Source: Chloroflexi bacterium 44-23 (GTDB lineage Bacteria; Chloroflexota; Anaerolineae; Anaerolineales; Anaerolineaceae). Taken from it: 42,469 nucleotides of DNA. Where the stretch lies: NCBI GenBank assembly GCA_001899005.1, contig MKUW01000025.1:1-42469 (forward strand), in the 5' to 3' direction. Under the pieces are notes generated by a model. That model searched no databases. It saw only the letters and a list, made by a program, of their open reading frames with translations, and was not told the DNA's origin. The stretch's first letter is position 1; every line of letters begins with the position of its first letter. Positions 1 through 8,840 of the stretch are shown here, in pieces. The position numbers were made by a program, and so were the translations under genes.

Positions 1-304
1 CAACCAATTTCCTGGCTCGGCATCGGATTAAACAAATATAATAAACCCCAATCCGAGCTTGAAGATAGTGATCAAAGAGTCGTTTTCGAAATAACAAGCT
101 TCTCTAAAAGTCCCTCAATCTCGGCTAGGGAACTATCTTGGAAGCCGAGATTGGGGCGGTAATGATAATCAGACTGGAAAATCTACACCAACCTACAACC
201 TATTTCCTGACTCGGATTCGGGTTGGCAAAACTGAGCTTCAAGATTTTCCTCGACTTGTATAATTTCTGAAGATCCAAAAGAAACCTTACCGCTAAACCG
301 ACAT
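1..304. repeat. Intergenic region with imperfect direct repeats and a hairpin
   Basis: No gene is visible. The first 26 bases recur at 196-221 with four mismatches, and the following GAGCTT(G/C)AAGAT block (56-67) recurs near 234, so about 65 bp is imperfectly duplicated. Between the copies lies an inverted repeat, CAATCTCGGCT (116-126) with AGCCGAGATTG (143-153), extended by C-G and T-G pairs to 113-156. It sits downstream of the minus-strand gene ending at 305 and may act as its terminator, though no strong T-run follows. The 14-mer AATCTCGGCTAGGG here also occurs in the palindrome at 30597-30679. Confidence 0.55.
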
Positions 305-727
305 TCATTCCGGGGGGTAAGTTGCCTTAATATGATCAACTGAGCTTTGAATCAACTCCTCCAGGACGGTCAGGTCCACATCCGCCAAAGTTTTTACATA
401 CAGACAGGCTTTGCCAGTCTTGAATTTTCCCAACTTGCTGAGCAGCTCTTCATACCGATCAAAACCGGCCATGATATAGAGCGTCAGGTTTTGTTTGCGG
501 GGAGAAAAGGCGCTTAACATCCAATCTCCTTCGCGTCCGCTGGCGTATTTATAATGATATCGTCCAAAACCAACAATGCTATCGCCCCACATCTTTGGGG
601 CAGAGCCGGTGGCTTTTTCCATTATGGCCAAAATCGTATAGCAATCCTGCCGGCGTTGATCTGGTTCCACCGCATCCAGAAAACTTTTTACAGAGCGGTC
701 ATTTTCCTGGGTTTTCAGTTCCGCCAT
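305..727 (-). CDS. DUF1801 (YdhG-like) domain protein
   Basis: A 140-residue cytosolic protein matching the DUF1801 family in length and order of conserved blocks: an early DQRRQD segment, then the APKMWGDSIVGFG block (residues 43-55), and the central FSPRKQNLTLYI strand followed by LGKFKTGKACLYVK. The biochemical role of the family is not established. The start at 727 has a GAGG ribosome-binding site seven bases upstream. It is a stand-alone gene: the next gene on the same strand starts about 100 bp upstream with its own ribosome-binding site. No odd features. Confidence 0.85.
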   Translation of the reverse strand: MAELKTQENDRSVKSFLDAVEPDQRRQDCYTILAIMEKATGSAPKMWGDSIVGFGRYHYKYASGREGDWMLSAFSPRKQNLTLYIMAGFDRYEELLSKLGKFKTGKACLYVKTLADVDLTVLEELIQSSVDHIKATYPPE

Positions 728-830
728 TCAAACCTCATTCCATATAATCAGGTGCAAATTTGTAGCTAATCATATAAATAATCAAATCCAGATGCAAGGA
801 TTTGTAAGGCAATCCTGCAATTTCGTCATG

Positions 831-1385
831 CTATTGCCTTTTGATCACCTTAACCAGCGTTGACAGCAAAGCCGCAAGCATCACCAAAAAGGCAAGTGAG
901 AGCGTGAGCCACTTTAATACAGTTGCAAAAGGAGCCAACCAATCGAAGACTGCTGTCATCTGCGGGTAGCGCGTCATTACCAGGGCTGCACTTACATTTT
1001 CCAGATAGTCAAATACCAACGCTGGCAACGCTGCCAGATTGAGAAGCCTCCAACGGCTCTCAGTTGGAAGAACGCGCAGTAGTGCCCAGCTTGTGACTGT
1101 CAGCAGGAAAAAGGTATAAGCCAGCGGCCAGACAATATCGAAGCTGAAACGTGCCCGCACATAAGCGGCACGCCCAGCCTTGCCAAACGCCTCCGCCATC
1201 CGGTACAGGTCGACCCTCGTGTAAAAAAACGAAGTGTCCGGTGATTCAGCTCCACCGCTACTAACAGCCGCCTTTGCCGATTCAGCTGGCAGAACAAATG
1301 CCAGAAATACAACAAAGATAAATAAGGCCACCAAAACCACCCAACCCCGCGAGAATTTATAAATAACGTGCGATACATGCCGCAT
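831..1385 (-). CDS. Four-helix integral membrane protein, unknown function
   Basis: A 184-residue membrane protein with predicted transmembrane segments at about residues 14-33, 84-104, 113-135 and 153-176. A roughly 50-residue loop lies between helices 1 and 2, containing a Ser/Ala/Gly-rich stretch followed by a tyrosine-rich segment. A FDYLEN motif (125-130) sits in helix 3. The start at 1385 is supported by CTGGAGGG about 5 bases upstream. I do not recognise a named family with a known function. It has its own spacer on both sides, so no operon is implied. Confidence 0.7.
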   Translation of the reverse strand: MRHVSHVIYKFSRGWVVLVALFIFVVFLAFVLPAESAKAAVSSGGAESPDTSFFYTRVDLYRMAEAFGKAGRAAYVRARFSFDIVWPLAYTFFLLTVTSWALLRVLPTESRWRLLNLAALPALVFDYLENVSAALVMTRYPQMTAVFDWLAPFATVLKWLTLSLAFLVMLAALLSTLVKVIKRQ

Positions 1386-1429
1386 TTAACCCTCCAGAAT
1401 TGAATTAATTATATTGAAGGAGGATGATT

Positions 1430-1600
1430 GTTGAATGGCTGGTTTGTCAGTTTGTTGACTGGTTAGTTTGTTGATGAGTAAGTCGGCAAATACCTAATTC
1501 ACTAATCCTCTAATTCACTAACAACTAATTTACTAATCCACTAACTACTAATTTACTAATCCACTAACTAACAAATCACAAACTACTCCTTACCCATTAC
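1430..1600. repeat. Low-complexity ACTAAT / TTGTTG repeat tract
   Basis: The spacer between the membrane protein and the ABC permease is filled with short degenerate repeats: TTGGTTTGTTGACTGGTTAG-like units first, then CTAATTCACTAATC-like units. A 23-bp unit beginning ACTAATTTACTAATCC occurs twice in perfect tandem (1524-1546 and 1547-1569). It resembles the 7-8 nt periodic tracts at 8664, 14670, 15808 and 18726. Confidence 0.8.
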
Positions 1601-1623
1601 TGCTTATCCATTACTTTCTCTCC

Positions 1624-2418
1624 CTAAATATACAAATCCCGGCGCTGGTATGTCAGATAGGCTCCAACCAGGAAGACAGCGATGAGCGCCACGGATAGCA
1701 AAGTAAACCCAATATCTAATTTGCTTTCATTAAGAAGCTCGACCGGATTGAAGTATTTAAACGGGGTGAAATACTTCAAAAAATCCAGGTTTTTACTCAA
1801 GCCGGTGAAAATGGACAAAAAGAAGGTTCCCAGGAGAATTGAAACTGCCATTGATCCGGCGCGCTTGTAGCGTTTCATGGCAGCGCCCAGGAAAATACCG
1901 ACAGCCAGAAAAACCATCTCAACAATGAAGAGCGTCAAAGTTCCCAGAGCCACAAACGTGTAGAATTTTTCATCTTTCTGATATGGGGCCGCACCTACCA
2001 GCGTTGCCCCCCAGGTCACCAGCAGCAACAATACACAATTTAAGGTTGCGGCGGCGATTTTGGCGGTCAGCAGTTGTGCACGTGTGACCGGCAAGGTCAG
2101 GGCAAACTCAACTGTTTTATCTCGTTCTTCTTTGGAGATGATATCGCTGCCCCACATAGCCGCTGCAATCGAAATCATCAAGGCAAAATAGGAGATCATA
2201 ATCCCATAGAAGCCCGTGACCGTCGTCAGATTAAAGGCTGTCAAATTCATCGCTGAGATGACTGCCGGCGGCATGGCGTCTAAAATAGCCAGCATTTCAG
2301 GATTGCCTTCATAGGCAGTAAACTTGGCAAAACCTACAACAACAAACAGGATCACAATTCCGCTCCATATTAATAGTGATTTGAAGTTGGCTTTTACTTC
2401 CCGTAAGAATATATTCAT
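1624..2418 (-). CDS. ABC-2 type exporter permease (second permease)
   Basis: A 264-residue polytopic inner-membrane protein with about six hydrophobic segments and the typical ABC-2 permease layout: a short cytosolic N terminus, helix 1 (about 16-32), and the conserved amphipathic block with sequence EERDKTVEFALTLPVTR, which is the coupling region before helix 3. It is the last gene of the TetR-ATPase-permease-permease operon, 14 bp after the preceding permease. AAGGAAG precedes the ATG at 2418. It presumably forms a heterodimeric channel with the neighbouring permease. The substrate is not evident from sequence; antibiotics, lipids or peptides are all possible for this class. Confidence 0.88.
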   Translation of the reverse strand: MNIFLREVKANFKSLLIWSGIVILFVVVGFAKFTAYEGNPEMLAILDAMPPAVISAMNLTAFNLTTVTGFYGIMISYFALMISIAAAMWGSDIISKEERDKTVEFALTLPVTRAQLLTAKIAAATLNCVLLLLVTWGATLVGAAPYQKDEKFYTFVALGTLTLFIVEMVFLAVGIFLGAAMKRYKRAGSMAVSILLGTFFLSIFTGLSKNLDFLKYFTPFKYFNPVELLNESKLDIGFTLLSVALIAVFLVGAYLTYQRRDLYI

Positions 2419-2432
2419 AGTCTGCTTCCTTC

Positions 2433-3236
2433 CTAATTGGCCGAGCGAATATTGCGACGTTTATACAGGATGTAGCTGCCCACCAATGCCAGCACACTGA
2501 CCGCGATGTTGATCACAACCAGTGGAGTTTCGAAAGCAGAATGGGAAAGGATATAGTTGGAATCAAAATGCCGAAACGGGCTGATCAGCTCCAGCGAGTC
2601 TTTCCCTAACATGCCTCCAAATGCAACCAGCAAATACATGCCAAATGCCAATGCCATCGATAAAGGGGTCACGCTGCGTACACGTTTCACCAATAAGGAG
2701 ATCAACAAACCAACGGCCAGGAAAAACAATTGAAAAGGCAGGATGCTTAACAGCAGGATAATAAACGATCCGGTCTGGTACTCGTTTCCGGCATTAAACA
2801 AATTAATCACCAGTAATGTGCTGGCCCAAACCGCCAGATTGGTGATGGTCAAAGCCGTTAATGCGGCCAGTAATTTTCCTGTCATTATCTGGGTACGGCT
2901 GACGGGTTTTGCCAGTAAGAAATCGGCCGTCAACTCTCGTTCTTCAATGGACACCAGACCAAAGCCATAATTGGAGGCTTGAATGGCGAGGCAGATCTGG
3001 ACAAACAAAAAGATAAAGCCAACATAGCCTGCCACGGTACTCAAATCAATGCCGGTCATTCCAAAAGCCGCTAAAAGTTCGGGCGGCATATTCGCCAGGG
3101 CTTCATCCAACAAGCTAGCTTCGGCACTAAACGAAGGGTAAAGACTCATAAAGGCCAGCATTAGGATGAAAATTGGATTCACCCAGGACGCCACCGATTT
3201 AAATTTCATTGCAAGTTCTTTTTTATATATATTCAT
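2433..3236 (-). CDS. ABC-2 type exporter permease (first permease)
   Basis: A 267-residue membrane protein with six predicted helices and an ABC-2 permease core. The cytosolic block EERELTADFLLAKPVSRTQ parallels EERDKTVEFALTLPVTRAQ in the next gene, showing that the two permeases are diverged paralogues. It begins only 6 bp after the ATPase stop codon and lacks a strong Shine-Dalgarno site, so translation is probably coupled to the ATPase. Together with the ATPase and second permease it forms a three-component exporter under the TetR gene upstream. Confidence 0.88.
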   Translation of the reverse strand: MNIYKKELAMKFKSVASWVNPIFILMLAFMSLYPSFSAEASLLDEALANMPPELLAAFGMTGIDLSTVAGYVGFIFLFVQICLAIQASNYGFGLVSIEERELTADFLLAKPVSRTQIMTGKLLAALTALTITNLAVWASTLLVINLFNAGNEYQTGSFIILLLSILPFQLFFLAVGLLISLLVKRVRSVTPLSMALAFGMYLLVAFGGMLGKDSLELISPFRHFDSNYILSHSAFETPLVVINIAVSVLALVGSYILYKRRNIRSAN

Positions 3237-3242
3237 ATTGGT

Positions 3243-4115
3243 TTACTCGTAATAGTGCATGAAAATTTCTTCCAGGGTCGGTTCTTCAATGCTCAAATCC
3301 AAGATATCATATGCAGAGATAGCCTTCAAAATCATATTCAAGTCACCTTTGTAGAAGAAGTTGAGGGTATTATTTTCTTGCTGCAAATTGTTTATGCCCG
3401 GCAAAGAAAAACTGTTGGCTTCCAGATTTTTAGCAGTCACACGGATTTTCTTGTAATTGTCTTTTTGCAAGGATTTTATATCCTGGATATTGATGATACT
3501 GCCTTCCTTGATGATCGCTACCCGATTACAGATCCTCTGGACCTCACTCAGTATATGCGAGGAAAAAAATACCGTCGCCCCACGCTGATTCTCTTCTTTA
3601 ATCAGGTTGAAGAATTTCTTCTGCATGAGAGGGTCCAGGCCGCTGGTTGGCTCATCCAGGATAATCAGTTTCGGTTGGTGTAGCAAACCTTGCACAATGG
3701 CAACCTTCTTCTTGTTACCATACGAAAGATCATCAATGCGGCGTTTGAGATCCAGCTCCATGGTATCGGCCAGATCAAGCATGCGCTCTGTACTATCCTT
3801 CTTGTAGAAGGAGGCTGAGTACTTGAGCAAATCAAGCACCTTCATACCTTCGTAATAAAAGACCTCCGAGGGAAGATAACCAATTTCCTGGCGGATTTCA
3901 GGCCCAAATTGGATGCAGTCTTTGCCAAAAATTTTTGCCTGCCCGCTGCTGGGGTAAATTAGTGACAGAAACAGGCGAATAGTAGTCGATTTTCCGGCAC
4001 CATTTGGACCAATAAACCCATAGATTTCGCCTTCCTCTACATTGAAGGAAACATCAATAATTCCACGCGCTTTGCCATAGTACTTGGTAAGGTGGCTGAC
4101 TTCAATGACACTCAT
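3243..4115 (-). CDS. ABC transporter ATP-binding protein (exporter ATPase)
   Basis: A 290-residue nucleotide-binding subunit. Visible motifs are Walker A GPNGAGKST (about residues 36-44), Q-loop region GYLPSEVFYYEG, a signature-like LSYGNKKKVAIVQG, Walker B LIILDEPTSGLDP, and H-loop SSHILSE. The C-terminal 75 residues form the extra domain typical of ABC-2 drug or lipid exporter ATPases. The signature is LSYGN rather than LSGGQ, a variant common in this subclass. The open frame extends upstream into the TetR gene, but ATG 4115 is preceded by AAAGGAG at good spacing and starts exactly at the conserved domain, so it is preferred. It energises export by the two permeases that follow. Confidence 0.93.
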   Translation of the reverse strand: MSVIEVSHLTKYYGKARGIIDVSFNVEEGEIYGFIGPNGAGKSTTIRLFLSLIYPSSGQAKIFGKDCIQFGPEIRQEIGYLPSEVFYYEGMKVLDLLKYSASFYKKDSTERMLDLADTMELDLKRRIDDLSYGNKKKVAIVQGLLHQPKLIILDEPTSGLDPLMQKKFFNLIKEENQRGATVFFSSHILSEVQRICNRVAIIKEGSIINIQDIKSLQKDNYKKIRVTAKNLEANSFSLPGINNLQQENNTLNFFYKGDLNMILKAISAYDILDLSIEEPTLEEIFMHYYE

Positions 4116-4167
4116 ATTCACACTCCTTTGATAGCTGTAATCACTCAGTTGCATTGCCTGAAGACTT

Positions 4168-4797
4168 TTAATCCGTCTTGGATGCACTCAAGCCATGCTC
4201 TATAAAATTGATAAATTGATCAATGGATGCCAGCATTGTTTCATCAAACTGATCACTTACATATTCGGTGTAATATTCCACCATGCTATTATTGATTAGT
4301 GTAATGAAATAAGCCAACATCTGCACGTCAATGTCTTGGCGTACCTGCCCTCGTTTTATGGCATCTTCCAACAATGCCCGGTAAAACTCCATTCCGCCTG
4401 AAAAATTAGTAGAAATGGTTTCGCGATAAATCTTGCTCTCTCTATCCTTTAAAAGGTGTGATCCGATAGCAGCGTATTGGGGATATTCCATCGCGAATTT
4501 AAGGGCCGCTTTGTGTATCTGCCGCAAAAGCTCGAAAAAATCGAGTTCAGAGACATTCTGAATAAGTGGTGTTAAATAGGTAATTTTCTCTGCCGCCATT
4601 TTTTGCAGGATATAAAAGAACAAGTCTTGCTTGTCCTCAAAGTATTGATAAAAGCTGCCCTTGGCGATGCCGCTGTTACCGACAATGCGGTTGATACTGG
4701 CATGGCTGTACGAATGGCGCGCAAATTCGTCAACTGCAACAGAAGTGATCAATTCGCGTTTATCGAGGGGGAGGTTGAAAAAAGTGTCTTTAGGCAT
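4168..4797 (-). CDS. TetR-family transcriptional regulator of the ABC exporter operon
   Basis: A 209-residue regulator with an N-terminal TetR helix-turn-helix (about residues 10-55, including SINRIVGNSGIAKGSFYQYFEDKQDL) and a variable all-helical ligand domain. An upstream GTG at 4827 is possible but lies inside an 18-bp palindrome and about 7 bases after the likely transcription start, so the ATG at 4797 is chosen. It is the first gene of an operon with an ATPase and two permeases (52 bp to the ATPase). Promoter and operator placement imply autorepression that is relieved by a ligand, probably one exported by the ABC system. That last point is inference. Confidence 0.9.
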   Translation of the reverse strand: MPKDTFFNLPLDKRELITSVAVDEFARHSYSHASINRIVGNSGIAKGSFYQYFEDKQDLFFYILQKMAAEKITYLTPLIQNVSELDFFELLRQIHKAALKFAMEYPQYAAIGSHLLKDRESKIYRETISTNFSGGMEFYRALLEDAIKRGQVRQDIDVQMLAYFITLINNSMVEYYTEYVSDQFDETMLASIDQFINFIEHGLSASKTD

Positions 4798-4810
4798 TCG
4801 CTCTGCTTTA

Positions 4811-4828
4811 TGTGACCTGGTGGTCACA
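4811..4828. promoter_or_regulatory. Putative TetR operator, perfect 18-bp palindrome
   Basis: TGTGACC-TGGT-GGTCACA is a perfect inverted repeat of two 7-bp arms. It lies just downstream of the inferred transcription start of the TetR gene and 13 bp before its ATG, a placement typical of an autoregulatory roadblock operator. Confidence 0.75.
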
Positions 4829-4839
4829 ATTAGATTTAT

Positions 4840-4868
4840 ATTTTAGTGCTGAGATTTTAGTCTGTCAA
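4840..4868 (-). promoter_or_regulatory. Sigma-70 promoter of the TetR-ABC operon
   Basis: On the minus strand TTGACA (4868-4863) is followed after 17 bp by TAAAAT (4845-4840). The predicted start is near 4833, immediately before the palindromic operator. Confidence 0.7.
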
Positions 4869-5223
4869 GAGTAACTTGCAGATTTCAGCGGTTGCATGGC
4901 GCATGGTTTATGGGCATAAGGGTGCGTTCGCTCTTGAACGCACCAAACTGCATATTTTGATATTGGTCTAAGCCAGACACCGAAGTTTATGCATTTTTCC
5001 ACCTCTAGAAAGCAGAACGCTGCGTGCGTGGAAAGCACCCGACTTTTCACGTAGCTACCAGGGTTATAAGTATTGTGAAACGAAGAAACCTGGTTTGAGG
5101 TTGGCTTAGGAACCTTCTTTTTCTGCATCAGAAATAATCTTCTTTCCTCAAGCCATGTTTCAACCTGGCGACCATTCGAGAGTAATCAAGATACAAATTA
5201 TTCGCTCTATTCGTAACTTCGCG
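4869..5223. other. Intergenic region with a small hairpin, no supported gene
   Basis: The spacer between the TetR promoter and the end of the flavoprotein gene. It contains a perfect 9-bp inverted repeat, GGTGCGTTC (4921-4929) and GAACGCACC (4936-4944), resembling REP-type or terminator hairpins. An 87-codon open frame on the minus strand (4865-5128) has unusual composition, no ribosome-binding site and crosses this hairpin, so it is not called. Confidence 0.5.
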
Positions 5224-6969
5224 TCATTCGTGATTAATTTCCCTCTTGCCCCAACGCTTTTCCACTTGTTCCACACTCATATCCAACCCGAGCGTACCGC
5301 CGGGGTTCATGATTTTATTAGGATCAAAGTGCTGTTTCAGAGTACGGATGACATCCATATTCATGCTGCCAATTTGATTTTCCAGCCAGGGTCCGGTTTG
5401 CTTGCCGATGCCGTGATGATGGCTCATAGCAGCTCCAGATTGCTGAATTGCGTGCAAAACACCATACTGCAGATCCAGGTAGGCATTTATATCGTTCATG
5501 CGGGCAATGAAAATAAAATAAAGGTTTGTGCCTTGCGGGTACGAGTGCGAGAGGTGGGTCATACAAATTGTCTGCGGCCTGCTTTTAACAAAAGTGCGCA
5601 CCTTCTGATGTACTTCCGGAAGCTGATCCCAGGTTACCGCACACTCTAATGTGTCAATCAAAATGCCAAAGTCCATTAGATCTTCCCGCAGGTAGGGGTC
5701 TCGAAAGCGGCTCTTTTCCCACATTTGGGTAACCCGGAATGGAGAGAGGTTGAAAGCGCCATAATGAGATGCAATCTGGCGAATCTTGCGATTGACCAAA
5801 CGTGTAAATGAATGCTGGCCGTCGCAGGATCCCAATAATATGCACCGTTTACCCGGTTGATAATTAAGCGCCTTTAATACCGTATCAGCTGGGGTGCCAT
5901 GAATATGGTACATGCGCATGGCCACATCCGTCTCCTCGGGGTCTGATAAACGGTAGACCGATGGCAGGCCAAATTCACCCTGCATGATTGAGCGTGTAGC
6001 TTTCAAGCCTTCCTCCCAGCTTCGAAAAAGGTAACTAAAGCGGGTGGTGTTCTCCGGCATGTAACGGTGCAGCTTCAAAGTCACCTCAGTCAGAATGCCA
6101 AAAGTGCCTTCCGAACCCATCATCAATTGATTAAAATCCGGGCCGGTCGCACAGCGCGCATAGGCCGGAGTGACCAGAATTCCCCGTGGGGTGACATAGG
6201 TCTGTGACAGCACCAGATCTTCAACCTTGCCATAATAAGTTGAATTTTGGCCTGCACCTCGTGTGACCACCCATCCGCCAACACTGGAATGCATGAAAGA
6301 TTGTGGAAAATGACCGCAGGTGTACTTCCGCTGTGCACCCAGCTTGCCTGGCGCATCATTCAAAACTGCTTCCAGGTCCGGCCCGCTCATGCCGGCCTGA
6401 ACAGTAATGGTCTGGTCTGTTTCGTTAAATGCAACCACTTGATTCATATGGCGGTTGAGATCGAGGCTGATACCACCGTGGACAGCTTCCATTCCACGGG
6501 TAACACTTGAACCGCCCCCAAACACATAAACAGGCACAGCATGCTGATTGCAATAAGCGACAATTTTTTCTATCTCTGCACTGGAGCGTGGTGCCACTAC
6601 CAGATCAGGCAGGTGCTCAAGAATTTGCTGGCGTAACCGCAGCGCATCGATCATACCGGCACCATAAGAACAACGCACACGCTGGTAGGTCGCCTGGCTG
6701 ATATTTTCCGGTCCGACAATGTCTGCAAATATCTGGCACACTTGCGGAGACATACTGACTGCAACATGCTGATCAAGGGATTCAAATCCGGTTCGGGATG
6801 GAGATTGGAAATCCTCATCGGTCAACTCAAATGTCTCTTTCATGAGCGCATATAAACCCGCGTTGGGGTGTTTATACTGATCCGGTTCGCCCCATTTAAA
6901 TAAACTGCGATAGCTATTCTCAGCTGCAACTTGCTCAACCCAATCAGGTATAAATTTCGACATCAGCAT
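5224..6969 (-). CDS. FAD-dependent alkyl-DHAP synthase-like oxidase (AGPS family)
   Basis: A 581-residue VAO/PCMH-type flavoprotein close in length and order to alkyldihydroxyacetonephosphate synthase. The FAD-binding PCMH domain begins around LVVAPRSSAEIEKIVAYC, with the VFGGGSSVTRG pyrophosphate loop, SVGGWVVTRGAGQNSTYYGK, and SEGTFGILTEVTLKL. PSVYRLSD and the late SHHHGIGKQTGPW motif match the catalytic histidine-rich region of AGPS; a final DPNKIMNPGG follows. AGPS exchanges the acyl group of acyl-DHAP for a fatty alcohol to make ether lipids. The start at 6969 follows GGAAGGGAAAC. It lies 36 bp behind glpD, whose product is DHAP, so a glycerolipid role fits. A different 2-hydroxyacid or polyol dehydrogenase function is also possible. 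Confidence 0.85.
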   Translation of the reverse strand: MLMSKFIPDWVEQVAAENSYRSLFKWGEPDQYKHPNAGLYALMKETFELTDEDFQSPSRTGFESLDQHVAVSMSPQVCQIFADIVGPENISQATYQRVRCSYGAGMIDALRLRQQILEHLPDLVVAPRSSAEIEKIVAYCNQHAVPVYVFGGGSSVTRGMEAVHGGISLDLNRHMNQVVAFNETDQTITVQAGMSGPDLEAVLNDAPGKLGAQRKYTCGHFPQSFMHSSVGGWVVTRGAGQNSTYYGKVEDLVLSQTYVTPRGILVTPAYARCATGPDFNQLMMGSEGTFGILTEVTLKLHRYMPENTTRFSYLFRSWEEGLKATRSIMQGEFGLPSVYRLSDPEETDVAMRMYHIHGTPADTVLKALNYQPGKRCILLGSCDGQHSFTRLVNRKIRQIASHYGAFNLSPFRVTQMWEKSRFRDPYLREDLMDFGILIDTLECAVTWDQLPEVHQKVRTFVKSRPQTICMTHLSHSYPQGTNLYFIFIARMNDINAYLDLQYGVLHAIQQSGAAMSHHHGIGKQTGPWLENQIGSMNMDVIRTLKQHFDPNKIMNPGGTLGLDMSVEQVEKRWGKREINHE

Positions 6970-7005
6970 GTTTCCCTTCCGTTACCTTGCGGTTTTCGTT
7001 CCAGT

Positions 7006-8625
7006 TTATGCAATTTGAGGTTCCGCGTTTTGAACCGTTAGTGGCAGGCTGTATGACGCCTGCCATAATGTCAGATAGGCCTGTTCCTCTGCTTGCCAGC
7101 GCTGGTCACTCCAGCCCAATTCCGGTTGAGCAATAGCCCGAATGCGGCCCAGCTGCTCACGTGCCCCATGTTCCAGCAGGTTTCCTAAACGGGTGCGCCT
7201 TAAAAGTAAATCATCCAGGTGCAGGATCTGCTCAGCATGCGCTGCCCAGCGGATTTCCGCCCAGGTCGTGTAGGTTTCTGGAATGAGTTCAAGCTCGCCA
7301 GGTCCTGCTAAAACCAGTAATTGTGCGGTTTGGTGGCTGTATCGACCTTGCAAACGTAATTTCAGCATTGGATCCAAATCTTTATAGGCTGCCAATTCAG
7401 CCACATGATCTTCTGTGAGCACATCCAGCGCGCGAGCATCGCCATTACAGTGGGTGTTCCCCGGCAGATAAGCCCTTGCAAATTTGAGCGTCTCGCAAGC
7501 CATTTGACGGTACATGGTCAATTTTCCACCTGTGATGGTGATCAAGCCTTCCTCATTCCATAAAACCTCGTCGCGCGCTTCTCTGGAAGGATCGGCTTTA
7601 CCCGTATTCAACACCGCGCGGATTCCGGACATAGTGGAACGTACATCTTTCATGGTCAGATTAAGGCATCCGAAAATATGATCGACTGCCTGCAGTAGAT
7701 ACTCACTCTCCGCAGCAGTGATGGTCGGGTCAGTTTGCATATCTTCGGGGTGGTCCAGATCAGTGGTACCAACCAGTGTCGCCCCTTCCCACCCGAAAGC
7801 AAACACCGGGCGGTGGTCCTGGGGATGCAGAAAGCTGATAACATCATTTACCGGCAGCACGCTGTGCGGAAAAATCAGGTGGCTGCCCCTTAAACGCCGC
7901 AAGCGGGCTGGCCGATCGACATGCTGGCGAAGTTCATCAGCCCAGGCACCGGTAGCATTAATAACCACCCCAGCCTTTACTTCATAGGTCAGGTTGTTTT
8001 CGACATCCTGCAGAGCAACGCCAACCACCCGGCCATTTTTTTGCCGTAACAGACCTTTTACTGCCGCATAATTCAAAGCGACGCCGCCTTTATTCTGGCC
8101 TTCCTGCAAAACACGCAGCACCAGACGGGCGTCGTCGGTCTGGGCATCATAAAACTGATAACCACCCAGCAAACGCTTTTCATTAACCTGTGGGCATATT
8201 TCTTGAATTTCTCTGGCCGAAAATTGATTATGATGCCAGCGTAAAGCCAGGGCGTCATAAGCTGCCAATCCCAGACCAAAAACCCATCCGGGGGTTTTGT
8301 CACCCCGGTAGTTCACCAAGGTGAATGGCAGTTGTGAGATTAAACCCTGGCCTTCTGCAAGCAGACGTTTACGCTCACGTACTGAATCCATTGTCAGTTT
8401 TATTTGTGCATTTTTTAAGTAACGAAAACCCCCATGTACCATTTTTGAAGAACGGCTGGACGTACCGCTGGCAAAATCATGGGCATCCACCAGCAAGGTG
8501 CGCAAACCCAAAGAGGCAGCCTGACGAAAGACACCTGCCCCGACGATGCCACCACCAATGACCAACACATCCCAGGGTTGATCGATATCAGCCCAGATCT
8601 TTGCGCGCCCTTCATCACAATTCAT
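7006..8625 (-). CDS. glpD: FAD-dependent glycerol-3-phosphate dehydrogenase
   Basis: A 539-residue member of the GlpD family, which oxidises sn-glycerol 3-phosphate to DHAP at the membrane and passes electrons to quinone. The N-terminal Rossmann motif VLVIGGGIVGAGVFRQ (about residues 20-35) is followed by FASGTSSRSSKMVHGGFRYL, a hallmark of the family. The substrate domain includes ITGGKLTMYRQMAC, and the C-terminal DAO_C domain (from about residue 400) is present. The start at 8625 is preceded by CGGAGGGCAAT. It is first in a two-gene unit with the AGPS-like flavoprotein. The upstream 460 bp hold repeats and the divergent MerR promoter. Confidence 0.94.
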   Translation of the reverse strand: MNCDEGRAKIWADIDQPWDVLVIGGGIVGAGVFRQAASLGLRTLLVDAHDFASGTSSRSSKMVHGGFRYLKNAQIKLTMDSVRERKRLLAEGQGLISQLPFTLVNYRGDKTPGWVFGLGLAAYDALALRWHHNQFSAREIQEICPQVNEKRLLGGYQFYDAQTDDARLVLRVLQEGQNKGGVALNYAAVKGLLRQKNGRVVGVALQDVENNLTYEVKAGVVINATGAWADELRQHVDRPARLRRLRGSHLIFPHSVLPVNDVISFLHPQDHRPVFAFGWEGATLVGTTDLDHPEDMQTDPTITAAESEYLLQAVDHIFGCLNLTMKDVRSTMSGIRAVLNTGKADPSREARDEVLWNEEGLITITGGKLTMYRQMACETLKFARAYLPGNTHCNGDARALDVLTEDHVAELAAYKDLDPMLKLRLQGRYSHQTAQLLVLAGPGELELIPETYTTWAEIRWAAHAEQILHLDDLLLRRTRLGNLLEHGAREQLGRIRAIAQPELGWSDQRWQAEEQAYLTLWQASYSLPLTVQNAEPQIA

Positions 8626-8663
8626 ATTGCCCTCCGGTTAGTGCTGATCACGAGAAGCGAGTA

Positions 8664-8761
8664 GCTTGTAGCGGGTAGCTATTAGCGGGTAGCTATTAAC
8701 TGATAGCTGATAGCTTTTATCGCGTAACTCATAACTCGTAGCTTGTAGTTCGTGGCTGATA
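8664..8761. repeat. Heptamer-periodic repeat array (GCTNNTA type)
   Basis: About fourteen consecutive 7-nt units can be written in register: GCTTGTA, GCGGGTA, GCTATTA, GCGGGTA, GCTATTA, ACTGATA, GCTGATA and so on. Nearly all end in TA. The array lies between the glpD start and the MerR promoter. Confidence 0.85.
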
Positions 8762-8840
8762 GTTTGCCGTCCTGAATAGTGTTTATCAAAACACGAGTGC
8801 CTAAACATGTCATTAAAAGAACCAATCAACAAATCACTCC

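Noticed and set aside
4865..5128. 87-codon minus-strand ORF
   Set aside because: No ribosome-binding site, odd composition, crosses a REP-like hairpin, no family resemblance.
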